A DNA stretch of 64,000 nt from Fibrobacterota bacterium (GTDB taxonomy: Bacteria; Fibrobacterota; Chitinivibrionia; Chitinivibrionales; Chitinispirillaceae), in the NCBI GenBank assembly GCA_023412475.1, contig JAEYNR010000099.1:1-64000 (forward strand). The letters run 5' to 3'. Of the stretch, positions 35,323 through 44,455 are shown piece after piece. Every line of letters starts with the position of its first letter. Position 1 is the stretch's first letter. A program made the position numbers and the translations under genes. The notes below the pieces were generated by a model. The model had not been told where the DNA came from, ran no database searches, and was given only the letters and a program-made list of their open reading frames with translations.

Positions 35323-35997
35323 TTATGCAACAGGCACTGAATCTTCGGAGGGTATTTCGGTTTCAATTTTCTTGTTCGGTTTGATATTGGGAAATAGCTT
35401 GTCGGTAATGTTTTTACCGAATAACTGAATTGATTTTAGAATGGTGTTGTTGTATGTCTTAATCAGTTCAAATTTTGCTGCGTTAAGGTCTGCCTGAGAG
35501 GAATTTCGTATCCCTTCTGCATCGGCGAGAGCCTGGATAGCATCTATAGATTCTTTTGCCAGTTGCTGCAACTGAGAGGCATTCTGCTGGATAGGATGAT
35601 CGGGGCCAAGATTACGGATACGATCTGTAAGTTTACTGACTTCTGCAGGTTGCTGCTTAAAATGTTTATCGATAATCGGAAGAGTGTGCTGTGGAAAAAT
35701 CAGGGAATAGACCTGTGAACTCGGGTTGTCACGATCAAACTTCTTAGAGGCTTCTGCGGTATCACGTACACCGTTATCGAGAGCGCTGTCTTTTAACTGA
35801 GCGACATCGTAGGCATAATCCATGTTTTCATCAGCAGCATTGAATATTGATTCTTTCTGCAGAACATTATTGACAGCGTTCTGGACATCTGGGGTCAGTT
35901 CGTCGGCTCCTCTAAACTGGTTGCACATACGGATGAATCGTTTACTGAGCCTTACACAGCGGGTTGGGGAGTAGGTTTTTTTGAGAGACTGGGCCAT
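35323..35997 (-). CDS. Hypothetical soluble helical protein
   Basis: 224 residues with a good ribosome site (AAGGAG eight bases upstream of the ATG). No signal peptide and no membrane segment. It is rich in Asn, Gln, Lys and Asp, with long helical stretches (QQNASQLQQLAKESIDAIQ, LNAAKFELIKTYNNTILKS). The N-terminus is basic with Cys (RCVRLSKRFIRMCNQF). I recognise no domain. It lies alone between two repeat-rich gaps, which fits an accessory gene. Confidence 0.6.
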   Translation of the reverse strand: MAQSLKKTYSPTRCVRLSKRFIRMCNQFRGADELTPDVQNAVNNVLQKESIFNAADENMDYAYDVAQLKDSALDNGVRDTAEASKKFDRDNPSSQVYSLIFPQHTLPIIDKHFKQQPAEVSKLTDRIRNLGPDHPIQQNASQLQQLAKESIDAIQALADAEGIRNSSQADLNAAKFELIKTYNNTILKSIQLFGKNITDKLFPNIKPNKKIETEIPSEDSVPVA

Positions 35998-37145
35998 GGT
36001 GCTTCTCCTTATGACAGATGTGAAAAAGAAAACCGCATGAATAGCGGCAGTGAATTTCTATGGGGAATGTGATGCGTATTAAGAAAATGCCGTATTGTTT
36101 TGTCTTCGGGATAAAAATGTTGTAGTTCGGGAGCTGGTGTTGTAGTCTTGCAGAAGCGGCACATTATCATTATGGCTCCCTGTTTAGGAAAGTAATTGAG
36201 TTAATTTTATACTGTTTTTGCTGAAGGATCTGATTGTTACTTTAATAATATATATTTCATTTTTAGATTGCGGAGTAACTTTTTTTTGTATGAATAATGT
36301 TAATTCAATATTGTGTCTTGAGCTTAACTCGATAAGTCAATTGACCCGGTGCACTTAATCAGAGAGCGTGCTTCGTTTCATATTAACAGGAGGTGGCTAG
36401 GGGGATTGGTCAGCTACTAGCAGTCTTTTCATTTCAATTATCCATGCGGGCAATCCCGGAATAAGTCAGGTGTTTATCTGATTGTTGCTTCTATTCATGA
36501 AGCGCAGATTGTATGGTACTGGGAGGAGGGGGGTGAAATGTTTATGTGTAGAGAGTGGTAAGAAGATTTGGAAATGACAGGGGATGGGTTAACTTCTGAC
36601 AACCAAAAACTGATCTATCCCGCTCACATTTGCAGTTCTTAATCCCCAATTGATATCGTTGTTGTGGTCGGTATCGTTATCGAATCAATTCAGAAAAAAC
36701 GCTATAAATATCTCATCCACCAGAATTTCTTAAAACATGAGATATTACTTTTTATTCGAAAAGAGGGATGACAGGTTTTGTTTAAAAATTAAGTTTATAA
36801 TTTTCCTCCGAGTAATTTTGAGGTGGCGGTCGGGGTCTTGCATGGTTCTGGGACGGAGGAAAACTTATCACCTTAGCAAATAGCAAACGACAGTCTGGGG
36901 CTGGTGATCCATTTGTCTAATACCTTGTGCTGCGTTGGAAATACCTCCACGGACCACCTGAATTCTAATTTCAGAAAAAGAAGGCCACAATCACCAGGAG
37001 CCAGGTACCTCATTACCCCCAAATCACCCTTCCCATCTATTGATTTAATGTTATAATGACCGTAAGTGAGTTTTCTAGGATCCCATATTAGTTGTAGTTG
37101 TTTACACACCCTAAAAATGGATATATTATTTTTGCTGGTAACACT
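35998..37145. other. About 1.1 kb without a credible gene
   Basis: AT-rich with scattered G-runs. Short frames (for example - strand 36873-37109) lack ribosome sites and protein-like composition. A perfect 10-bp inverted repeat TTTTCCTCCG (36801-36810) / CGGAGGAAAA (36854-36863) is present with a 43-base loop. Otherwise I see nothing I can name. Confidence 0.5.
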
Positions 37146-38078
37146 ATGAATGCAATAGAACTTAAAAATGTCTCAAAGTTTTACCGCAAAGATTTCTGGG
37201 CTCCCAGAGTATCTGCAGTAACAGATCTGACCATCTCAGTGAAAAAGGGAGTAATCACCGGTTTCGTTGGTCCAAACGGTGCAGGAAAGACTACTACCAT
37301 AAAGATGATCATGGGACTAATCAAGCCCTCGGCGGGCAAGGTCAGTATATGCGCAAAAGATGCGTTTCTGCCCGAATCCCGAAAGGGAGTCGCTTATCTG
37401 TGTGAGCAACCTTACCTTTACGCTCATCTTACAGTATTTGAAACACTGAAATTTGCAGCAGACCTTTTAGGACTGCCTTCTAAACCGATAACCGATGAGA
37501 TCAAAAAAAGCTTATCCATCGTTGAATTATCTGAAAAAAGACACTTAAAGGTAAAAGAGCTTTCAAAAGGGATGCAACAGCGTCTGACGATGGCTTCTGC
37601 ACTGCTTGGGGATCCGCAGATCCTTGTTCTTGATGAACCGATGAGCGGGATGGATCCTCCGGGAAGAAGGCTCTTTCGCGAACTGTTCAGAAAGTTGGGT
37701 AGTAAGGGAAAAACAGTCTTTTTCAGCACTCACGTGCTCGAAGATATTGAATCGGTCTGTGATGATGTAATAGTGCTCTCCAGGGGTAAGCTTGTTTTTT
37801 CCGGCGAGGTTAAAACTCTTCTTAGCAGAGGTTTTTTAGGAACCGAAATGGTGGTTTCTGAGTTAAAGAAGCCAGATATTCCAATTTTGAAGCAGTATGG
37901 CTGTGTGATCGGTGATTCCGATGGCGATCAGCAACAATTGTTTCTACCTGCAGGCTGCGATTTATTAAAAGTGCAGAATTTCCTTTATGAAAAACAGACG
38001 CTGCTTCACTCAGTCAGCAGACAGGCAAAGTCTATGGAAGAGCTTTTATATCATGATTCCGACGCAGGAGCGTTGTAA
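37146..38078 (+). CDS. ABC transporter ATP-binding protein
   Basis: 310 residues from ATG 37146 (MNAIELKNVSK, the usual family start; the frame extends to 37098 without support). Walker A GPNGAGKTT, signature LSKGMQQRL, Walker B ILVLDEPMSGMDP and the switch His in FSTHVLEDIE are all intact. It is the ABC-2/CcmA-like export type with a ~90-residue C-terminal extension. It powers the membrane protein encoded next, whose start overlaps its stop by one base (TAATG). Substrate unknown. This pairing with an ABC-2 permease plus a TPR-like protein is found in bacterial export or gliding-type modules, though I cannot name it. Confidence 0.92.
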   Translation: MNAIELKNVSKFYRKDFWAPRVSAVTDLTISVKKGVITGFVGPNGAGKTTTIKMIMGLIKPSAGKVSICAKDAFLPESRKGVAYLCEQPYLYAHLTVFETLKFAADLLGLPSKPITDEIKKSLSIVELSEKRHLKVKELSKGMQQRLTMASALLGDPQILVLDEPMSGMDPPGRRLFRELFRKLGSKGKTVFFSTHVLEDIESVCDDVIVLSRGKLVFSGEVKTLLSRGFLGTEMVVSELKKPDIPILKQYGCVIGDSDGDQQQLFLPAGCDLLKVQNFLYEKQTLLHSVSRQAKSMEELLYHDSDAGAL

Positions 38079-38842
38079 TGAGATCATTTATTACCATAGC
38101 AATAAATATGTTTAGGGAAACAATCCGCAACAAAATCCTTTACAATATTCTTCTTGTCGCAGGGGCGGTTCTGGTTCTTTCGATGTCTTTTGGGGATCTT
38201 TCTCTTTTCTCCAGGGCTCAGGTTATAGCAGATTTTGGATTGACCACCATGTCTATAACCGGTCTTTTGCTGGCGGTGTTTATTGGTGTGGGTATGTTGG
38301 GAAAAGAGATCTCTTCAAAAACAATCTACATGGTGGTCACTAAACCGGTTTCCAGGGAATCATTTTTAGCTGGAAAGTTCGCAGGTTTATTTGTTATCCT
38401 GCTGCTTAATCTGATACTTGTAGGGATGCTCTTTTTGCTCTCGATTCATGTTTTGGGATCAGCAATAGAGCTTAAATTAGGTTGGGCAGTTCTTCTGATT
38501 ATAATGGAGATGGGGGTGATGGTTGCGGCTGCCATTTTTTTCTCCACCTTTACCACACCAACTCTGGCAGCAATTTTTACCATTGGCTTTTATATTTGTG
38601 GCCATTTGAATGATCTGATAGGGATCGGTGCTGAGCAGAAAAACAATCTGCTGTGGAGTGGTGCTCTCAAGGTGATCTATTATGTGCTTCCCAATCTGGA
38701 GCATTTTAATATCCGTACGCAGGTGGTTTATGATCTGAGTATCCCGCAGGGTTATATTTTTAATGCCGTTTGCTATGGCATTCTTTACATAGCCTTGCTT
38801 TTGGTTTTATCAGTAGTGTCCTTTTCGGAAAAGGATTTATGA
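38078..38842 (+). CDS. ABC-2 type transporter permease
   Basis: 254 residues with six hydrophobic helices (about 20-40, 58-78, 103-127, 138-163, 168-185, 228-250) and the short KTIYMVVTKPVSRESFLAGK region typical of ABC-2 permeases of the NosY/DrrB kind. It pairs with the ATPase just upstream. The last codons overlap the next start (ATGA). Confidence 0.88.
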   Translation: MRSFITIAINMFRETIRNKILYNILLVAGAVLVLSMSFGDLSLFSRAQVIADFGLTTMSITGLLLAVFIGVGMLGKEISSKTIYMVVTKPVSRESFLAGKFAGLFVILLLNLILVGMLFLLSIHVLGSAIELKLGWAVLLIIMEMGVMVAAAIFFSTFTTPTLAAIFTIGFYICGHLNDLIGIGAEQKNNLLWSGALKVIYYVLPNLEHFNIRTQVVYDLSIPQGYIFNAVCYGILYIALLLVLSVVSFSEKDL

Positions 38843-39519
38843 GCCGGATTGTTATATCAGTGCTGCTTGTAACCGTGTCTGCCGGAATAGTTTTTTTTCA
38901 AAACCAGTTGAGCGGATATGCCGGGCAGAAGATAAAAGAAGATAGAATTACCTTTATACCTAAAGATGAGCGTATAAAAGCAGGTTTATTGGGTTTTGAG
39001 ACCACTTTTTCTCATATACTCTGGATTAAGACGGTGCTTTATTTCGGAAGCCACCATTTAACCGATAAAAACTATCCCTGGCTGGTCAAAATGGTGGATC
39101 TGGTAACCCGATTGAATCCTCAATTTTATCCTGCCTATGAATTTGCCGGGGTGATGATTCCGGAAGTGTGCAATAATCCCGATGCTGCCAGAGTTATTCT
39201 GGAAAGGGGGCTTTTTCATATGGGGGACAGAAAGTGGAATGTGCCGTTTTATCTAAGCCTGCTCTATTACAAGTATTATGATCAGCAAAAAGTTGCTGCA
39301 GAGTATATGGCGATGGCATCTATGGTTAAAGGGGCACCAGCAGATAAACTTGCAGGAATTGCGTCCGCCATGTATGCCAGGGCAGGATTTAGAAGAAGTG
39401 CCGAAGAAATACTGGTTTTAACCTATGAAGCTAGTGAGAATCCGGAAGTCCGTTCTCATCTGGAGTCAAGGATAAGTCAGCTTAATAGTCAGTATAAAAA
39501 AGGGCAGAGAGAAAATTAA
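38839..39519 (+). CDS. Membrane-anchored TPR-like protein of the ABC operon
   Basis: 226 residues from ATG 38839, which overlaps the permease stop and has AAGGA at the right distance; the longer frame from 38770 is inside the permease. One N-terminal membrane helix (residues 4-21) then a helical region with TPR-like pairs (ARVILERGLFHMG, FYLSLLYYKYYDQQKVAAEY, YARAGFRRSAEEILVLTY). TPR folds bind protein partners, so it may couple the exporter to an envelope or pilin substrate. Its exact role is unknown. Confidence 0.65.
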   Translation: MSRIVISVLLVTVSAGIVFFQNQLSGYAGQKIKEDRITFIPKDERIKAGLLGFETTFSHILWIKTVLYFGSHHLTDKNYPWLVKMVDLVTRLNPQFYPAYEFAGVMIPEVCNNPDAARVILERGLFHMGDRKWNVPFYLSLLYYKYYDQQKVAAEYMAMASMVKGAPADKLAGIASAMYARAGFRRSAEEILVLTYEASENPEVRSHLESRISQLNSQYKKGQREN

Positions 39520-39721
39520 ATGGTTGAATTTGAATGGAATTAAAAGCTAAAAACTTGATTCTTATTAAAACGCTTGAATTCCAGACCTGTTTGGCTGTAT
39601 AATTTTATTGGAAATACTCATCTGTTAGGTACCTAAGTTAATGAAAGGAGGGGCTGGCCGGCAGGTGTATATTATACAGGTACAGATAATTTTTAAAATT
39701 ACTTTATAGAGGAGGTTTTGT

Positions 39722-40168
39722 ATGAAAAGTTCAAACAAGGGTTTCACGTTGGTCGAGCTGATGGTGGTAATAGTGATCATGGGTGTTCTGGCAGTGCTCG
39801 CTATTCCAAAATTAACCGATGTGATCAACAAGGCAAAAATTAGCGAAATTCCCATTGTTATAGGGTCCTGGGAACATGCACAAATGGCTTATATTGCAGA
39901 AAAGGGTGAATGTGCACCTTCTATTAGTCAAATTGCTTTTGAAGATCCCAGTTCTAGTAGCAAATGGTTCACCTATACCGCTGGCGGAGACGTAGCAAGT
40001 GCTACATTTGAATCAAAAGTAATGACTGGTAAAAAAGTAGGATCTTTTGCTGCAGAAACTGTAGGCCCGTCAAGTGCAGTTGATAGTGATGGCAAAGCTA
40101 CCCACACAGTTCCGACTGGTTGGGGAAAATATGTACCTAATTTTGGCGAAGAAGCTGCTGGCGACTAA
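39722..40168 (+). CDS. Type IV pilin-like protein or pseudopilin
   Basis: 148 residues. The class III leader KSSNKG is cut before FTLVELMVVIVIMGVLAVLAIP, with the required Glu at +5. Ribosome site AGAGGAGG is 7 bases upstream of ATG. The mature part is small and variable with no Cys pair, which fits a minor pilin or major pseudopilin. It would be processed by a PilD-type peptidase and assembled by a machine encoded elsewhere; no pil or gsp gene is in the window. It stands alone with its own terminator, so a strongly expressed monocistronic unit is likely. Confidence 0.85.
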   Translation: MKSSNKGFTLVELMVVIVIMGVLAVLAIPKLTDVINKAKISEIPIVIGSWEHAQMAYIAEKGECAPSISQIAFEDPSSSSKWFTYTAGGDVASATFESKVMTGKKVGSFAAETVGPSSAVDSDGKATHTVPTGWGKYVPNFGEEAAGD

Positions 40169-40194
40169 TATAGTTCTGATTTGATAGAACTTCT

Positions 40195-40235
40195 AAAAAA
40201 GACGCTTCAGATATTTCTGGAAGCGTCTTTTTTTT
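40195..40235 (+). terminator. Rho-independent terminator of the pilin gene
   Basis: GACGCTTC (40201-40208) pairs with GAAGCGTC (40220-40227), extended by the A-run before and the T-run after. The T-tract of eight or more follows directly. Thirty bases beyond the pilin stop. Confidence 0.93.
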
Positions 40236-40398
40236 GATTTTCCTGCTTCTGATTTTGAATTTTCTTCTGAAAATAAAGAGCATTTCAGCTTAGTGTCTTA
40301 GATTATTATACCAGTACTAAAACAGAGTTCTGGCCTCCAATAATTTGGTTGTTGACATTTTTTTTGCTCAATTCTATTTTTAAGCACTACTAAATTTT

Positions 40399-40472
40399 GG
40401 CAGCGTAGCTCAGTCGGTCAGAGCAGTGGAATCATAATCCACGTGTCGGGGGTTCAATTCCCTCCGCTGCTA
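40399..40472 (+). tRNA. tRNA with CAT anticodon (elongator Met by form; Ile2 not excluded)
   Basis: Full cloverleaf by eye: acceptor GGCAGCG with CGCTGCT (one G-U), D arm GCTC/GAGC, anticodon stem GTGGA/TCCAC around ATCATAA, T stem GGGGG/CCCTC with TTCAATT, discriminator A. CCA is not encoded. The anticodon CAT can mean elongator Met, initiator Met or tRNA-Ile that is changed by lysidine synthase. The G1-U72 pair is not the mismatch of initiators, and positions 4/5 (A, G) are not the C4-G69/C5-G68 pattern of Escherichia coli Ile2. The gene for lysidine synthase begins 25 bases downstream. Confidence 0.9.
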
Positions 40473-40496
40473 TTCCTTCTCCCTACTAAAAATCCT

Positions 40497-41873
40497 ATGT
40501 CTCCCGCTTCAATAATCGAAAAAATTTGTGGTTTCTGGCGCTCCTATCTATCGCCGGGAAAAGCAGTATTAGCTGCAGTAAGCGGAGGAAGTGATTCTGT
40601 GGCACTTATTTTTCTGCTTAATGAACTACAGGAGAAGCTTAAGCTGGGAAAGTTAGCTGTTGCACATATTAATCATGGGCTTAGAGGGGAGGAGTCGGAT
40701 GCAGATGAGAAGTATGTCCGGAGTATCGCTGCTGATCTGAATATTCCATTCTTTCTGAAACGGCTAAGCGGACGCAAGCTCAACGACCCTGGTGTCGAGC
40801 AGTGGGCAAGATATGAGCGCTACCATTTTCTTCATTCGGTGTGCCAGAGTAGTGGCTTTGATCTTATCGCCACAGGACATACTGCAGATGATCAGGCTGA
40901 GACTTTGCTTTTTAGAATGATGCGGGGAACTGGTATCAAGGGGATGCGTGGGATACTTCCGGTGAGAGAAGACAATGTGGTGAGGCCGCTACTGTTCACC
41001 ACAAAAAATGAGCTTATAGATTGGCTGAGTTCCAAAAATATTGCATACAGAACCGATTCTTCAAACAGCGATACCTCTTTGAGTCGCAATTTTATCCGCC
41101 ACAAACTCCTCTCAGTTACAACAAACTATCAACCTGATGCAGCTCTGCGATTGACCATGCTATCTTTGCAGATGCAGGATGCCTGGTTAGTTGTTGAGAA
41201 AAGTATCGGCACATGGATTGAGCAATTTGTGATGGAAGACTCGGAAGAGAGGTTTGTAGTAAAAACAGAAGGATTTCTGGACAAAGAGATCGCTTCAGAA
41301 GCATTGAAATTTCTCTTTGAGAAGCATGGAATTCCGGCAAATCGTTTCCATATCAGGCGTGTATTTGAGAATATAAAGCGTTCCAGGACATTTTTGTTGC
41401 CAGCAAAATGGCAGTTTAATCCAGCCAAAGAGACTGTCTATTTTCAGAAAGAGAAAGGTGAAAGTGAAGAACTGCTTTGCAGGATTCCTATCCCCGGCAT
41501 TGTCCAATGCAAAGAGCGCAATATCGGGTTCACCGTTACAGAGGTCAGTGGATGGCAGAAAAGTGGTTCTGAAGATAGCCGGTCAGTTTTTATGGATAGA
41601 GATGTTATCAGTGGTGATACGCTGATTTACCGCCTGGTTAAAAGCGATGATGTTTTTTGTCCGTTTGGATGGTCCGATTCCACCAATGTTCTTCGTTTTT
41701 TGGCAAAACAGGGCTTCCCTAAGTCGATTCGCTCCAGAGCTGGTGTTGTGGTTGATGGCAGTAATAAGGTTTTATGGATACCGGGAGTCCGGCTTAGCCA
41801 GCTTTGTGCAGTGAGTAAAACAAGCCGTAAGGTAGTAAAAATTGCTTCGAAAGTCATTGGTAATAATATATAA
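40497..41873 (+). CDS. tilS: tRNA(Ile)-lysidine synthetase
   Basis: 458 residues from ATG 40497; the frame extends back through the tRNA gene, so the upstream start is not real. The PP-loop AVSGGSDSVAL (about 26-36) binds ATP, and HINHGLRGEESDADE, GHTADDQAETLLFRMMRG and the GIKGM region define TilS. The C-terminal ~80 residues (VFCPFGW...LAKQGFPKSIRSRAGVVV) are the TilS tRNA-binding C-domain. It converts C34 of tRNA-Ile(CAU) to lysidine so that AUA is read as Ile. No clear ribosome site; the tRNA transcript may read into it. tilS-ftsH-folP is a known conserved neighbourhood. Confidence 0.93.
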   Translation: MSPASIIEKICGFWRSYLSPGKAVLAAVSGGSDSVALIFLLNELQEKLKLGKLAVAHINHGLRGEESDADEKYVRSIAADLNIPFFLKRLSGRKLNDPGVEQWARYERYHFLHSVCQSSGFDLIATGHTADDQAETLLFRMMRGTGIKGMRGILPVREDNVVRPLLFTTKNELIDWLSSKNIAYRTDSSNSDTSLSRNFIRHKLLSVTTNYQPDAALRLTMLSLQMQDAWLVVEKSIGTWIEQFVMEDSEERFVVKTEGFLDKEIASEALKFLFEKHGIPANRFHIRRVFENIKRSRTFLLPAKWQFNPAKETVYFQKEKGESEELLCRIPIPGIVQCKERNIGFTVTEVSGWQKSGSEDSRSVFMDRDVISGDTLIYRLVKSDDVFCPFGWSDSTNVLRFLAKQGFPKSIRSRAGVVVDGSNKVLWIPGVRLSQLCAVSKTSRKVVKIASKVIGNNI

Positions 41874-42274
41874 TCTTATGTTTGATTTAAACTAGTTAAA
41901 CCGGTGCAACAGGCTGGAAATTTTTTAAAATTCTAAAAATAGTACCGGAAAAGAACCGTAGTAAGAGGTTGCTGGTTTTTATAGCAGTGTGGCTGGAATT
42001 GAAGGCGCCTGGTGGCGCTGTAGATTTTTATGTGGGCGACCCTGAATATATGCTCAGGCAAAACGAAATGCATATAACGTCCACTCCTTTTTAGGGCACT
42101 TTGTTTTAATCTGCTGCCATTTATGGAATGACGCGCGAAGCATATCCGCAAGTAAAAGAGATTACATTTTATACGGAGATTGCTGCTGCAGGCAGTGGGT
42201 TCTTGCTGAAATCTTTAACATCCAACAACAAATCTGGATAATATTTTTTACATTTTCATACTTCGGAGGACTCG
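41874..42274. other. Intergenic region before ftsH
   Basis: About 400 bases without a gene. One small perfect hairpin, GCGCC-TGGT-GGCGC (42005-42018), lies in it but has no T-run. Probably holds the ftsH promoter. Confidence 0.4.
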
Positions 42275-44362
42275 TTGACACTGGAAGACAAAAAGCAGAA
42301 AGACGGAGATTCCCGTCAAGCTTCTTCTGCGGGTCGCAGAAAACAAAAAGACAATGATGGTGGAAAGAAGGGGCGCAGGGACCCTGGCAAGACCATTCTG
42401 ATGTGGCTGGCAATTACGGTTGCAGTGATATTTGCTTTGCGATCTGTCGAAGGATACGGAACCCAGAAAGAGGTGAAGCTCACCTACAGCCAGTTTCAGG
42501 AGGTTTTGGCAAATCCTGAAATAAAAATTGTAGAGGCTAATATAATTCAGAAAGGGTTGAACAGGGCGGTTTTTTATGGAGAGGTTGAGGACCCTTCATC
42601 TCTTCTTAAAATCCAAACTTTAAAAAAGAATGTTCCAATAAACAAAAACATTGTAGTAAATCTTCCGTTTGTTGATTCAGAGATGCTCTCTTCATGGGAA
42701 AAGGCTGGATTACAATATACTTTTGAGCAGGAGAAGATGAACTGGGGAGACGTTATGATAAGCATACTTCCCTGGGGGTTGATGATTCTTTTCTGGCTTT
42801 TTATGATTCGGCAGATGCAGGCCGGGCAGAAGGGCGTTTTTTCGTTTGGTAAGAGTCGTGCGAAACTTCATGCCATGGATCGTCCTCAGATCACCTTTGC
42901 CGATGCAGCGGGTGTGGAAGAAGCGAAAATGGAGCTTCAGGAGATTATCGATTTTCTTAAAGATCCCAAAAAGTTCAAACGTCTTGGGGGAAAAATTCCC
43001 AAAGGAGTTTTGCTTCTGGGGCCTCCGGGAACAGGTAAAACCCTTTTAGCTCGATGTGTTGCCGGTGAAGCCGGGGTACCGTTTCTCTCAATGAGCGGAT
43101 CGGATTTTGTGGAGATGTTTGTGGGAGTTGGTGCTTCACGGGTCAGAGATCTTTTCGAGACAGCAAAACGCAATTCACCCTGTATCATTTTCATAGATGA
43201 AATTGATGCTGTTGGACGTCAGCGGGGTGCCGGGTTGGGAGGTGGTCATGACGAGCGTGAACAGACTCTAAACCAGATGCTTGTAGAGATGGATGGCTTT
43301 GAGGTGAATTCTGGTGTTATACTTATCGCTGCCACTAACCGTCCAGACGTTCTGGATCCTGCACTTTTGCGACCCGGACGTTTTGACCGGCAGATAGTGG
43401 TTGATATGCCAGATGTGAAAGGGCGTGAGGGAATTCTTAAAGTGCATGTCAAGAATATTCCTCTATCACCCGATGTGGAATTAAACACTATTGCCCGTGG
43501 TACTCCGGGTTTTGTAGGTGCCGATCTGGCAAATCTGGTCAATGAGGCGGCACTTATGGCAGCCAGATTTAATCAGGATTTGGTGACTATGCTCGATTTC
43601 GAAGAAGCAAAGGATAAGGTTATGATGGGTGCCGAACGTAAAAGCATGGTGCTTTCTGGTAAAGAGAAAAAAATGACCGCTTATCATGAAGCAGGACATG
43701 CGATATGCAATATCTATTGCGAAGAGGCAGACCCCTTGCATAAGGTCACTATCATTCCCAGGGGACGCGCTCTGGGTGTCACGTTCTCTCTCCCATGGGA
43801 GGACAAGCACAGCTATACAAAACAGTATATTCTTGATAAGATATGTATCATGATGGGTGGACGGATGGCTGAGGAGATGATCTATAATCATCAGACAACC
43901 GGCGCTGCCAGTGATATCAAGCAGGCTACAAGCTTAATCAGGAAGCTTATCTGTGACTATGGGATGACCGAGGAGCTCGGACCGATAAGCTACGGTGAAA
44001 AAGATGAGCAGATTTTTCTGGGAAGGGAAATCTCTCGCCACCGGGATTATTCCGACAAGACTGCAGAAGCAATAGATTCTCTGATGCGAAAGATGATCGA
44101 GGAGCAGCTAAAACGGGCCAGGGACATTCTGAGTGCTCACAGAGAACAGCTTGATCTGTTAGCCGCTGCTTTGCTCGAACACGAACTTCTGGACCGTGAA
44201 GAGATAATGATAGTGATTAGTGGTGATACACTTCGCACTGCAAAAAAGAGCCGAACCTACATTCGGCAAACCAGTGCGGTAACCGTTGGGGCTGAGCCTG
44301 CGGTCGCACCAGTGCTGGACGGTGTTGCTTCTGACGACACGCCAGAGGAAACAAGTGTATAG
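42275..44362 (+). CDS. ftsH: ATP-dependent membrane zinc protease FtsH
   Basis: 695 residues, starting at TTG 42275 (GGAGG five bases upstream). Two N-terminal membrane helices (41-58 and 161-178) flank a periplasmic region; AAA domain with Walker A GPPGTGKT (249-256), Walker B IIFIDEID, second region of homology NRPDVLDPALLRPGRFD, and zinc site HEAGH with H471 and H475. It degrades misassembled membrane proteins and regulators such as LpxC. The N-terminus is extended with a basic, Gln/Asp-rich cytoplasmic tail (about 40 residues), longer than in E. coli. Confidence 0.97.
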   Translation: MTLEDKKQKDGDSRQASSAGRRKQKDNDGGKKGRRDPGKTILMWLAITVAVIFALRSVEGYGTQKEVKLTYSQFQEVLANPEIKIVEANIIQKGLNRAVFYGEVEDPSSLLKIQTLKKNVPINKNIVVNLPFVDSEMLSSWEKAGLQYTFEQEKMNWGDVMISILPWGLMILFWLFMIRQMQAGQKGVFSFGKSRAKLHAMDRPQITFADAAGVEEAKMELQEIIDFLKDPKKFKRLGGKIPKGVLLLGPPGTGKTLLARCVAGEAGVPFLSMSGSDFVEMFVGVGASRVRDLFETAKRNSPCIIFIDEIDAVGRQRGAGLGGGHDEREQTLNQMLVEMDGFEVNSGVILIAATNRPDVLDPALLRPGRFDRQIVVDMPDVKGREGILKVHVKNIPLSPDVELNTIARGTPGFVGADLANLVNEAALMAARFNQDLVTMLDFEEAKDKVMMGAERKSMVLSGKEKKMTAYHEAGHAICNIYCEEADPLHKVTIIPRGRALGVTFSLPWEDKHSYTKQYILDKICIMMGGRMAEEMIYNHQTTGAASDIKQATSLIRKLICDYGMTEELGPISYGEKDEQIFLGREISRHRDYSDKTAEAIDSLMRKMIEEQLKRARDILSAHREQLDLLAAALLEHELLDREEIMIVISGDTLRTAKKSRTYIRQTSAVTVGAEPAVAPVLDGVASDDTPEETSV

Positions 44363-44455
44363 CCGCTTCTTGTAGATACTTCAGGTATTTCTTTTAAAAG
44401 GACTTTGGCCCTCTACTGGGCTGAGGTCCTCATCTGTTTTATGGGAAACAATAAT

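Noticed and set aside
36873..37109. 78-residue - strand frame
   Set aside because: No start support, no family resemblance, and it overlaps the promoter of the ABC operon.
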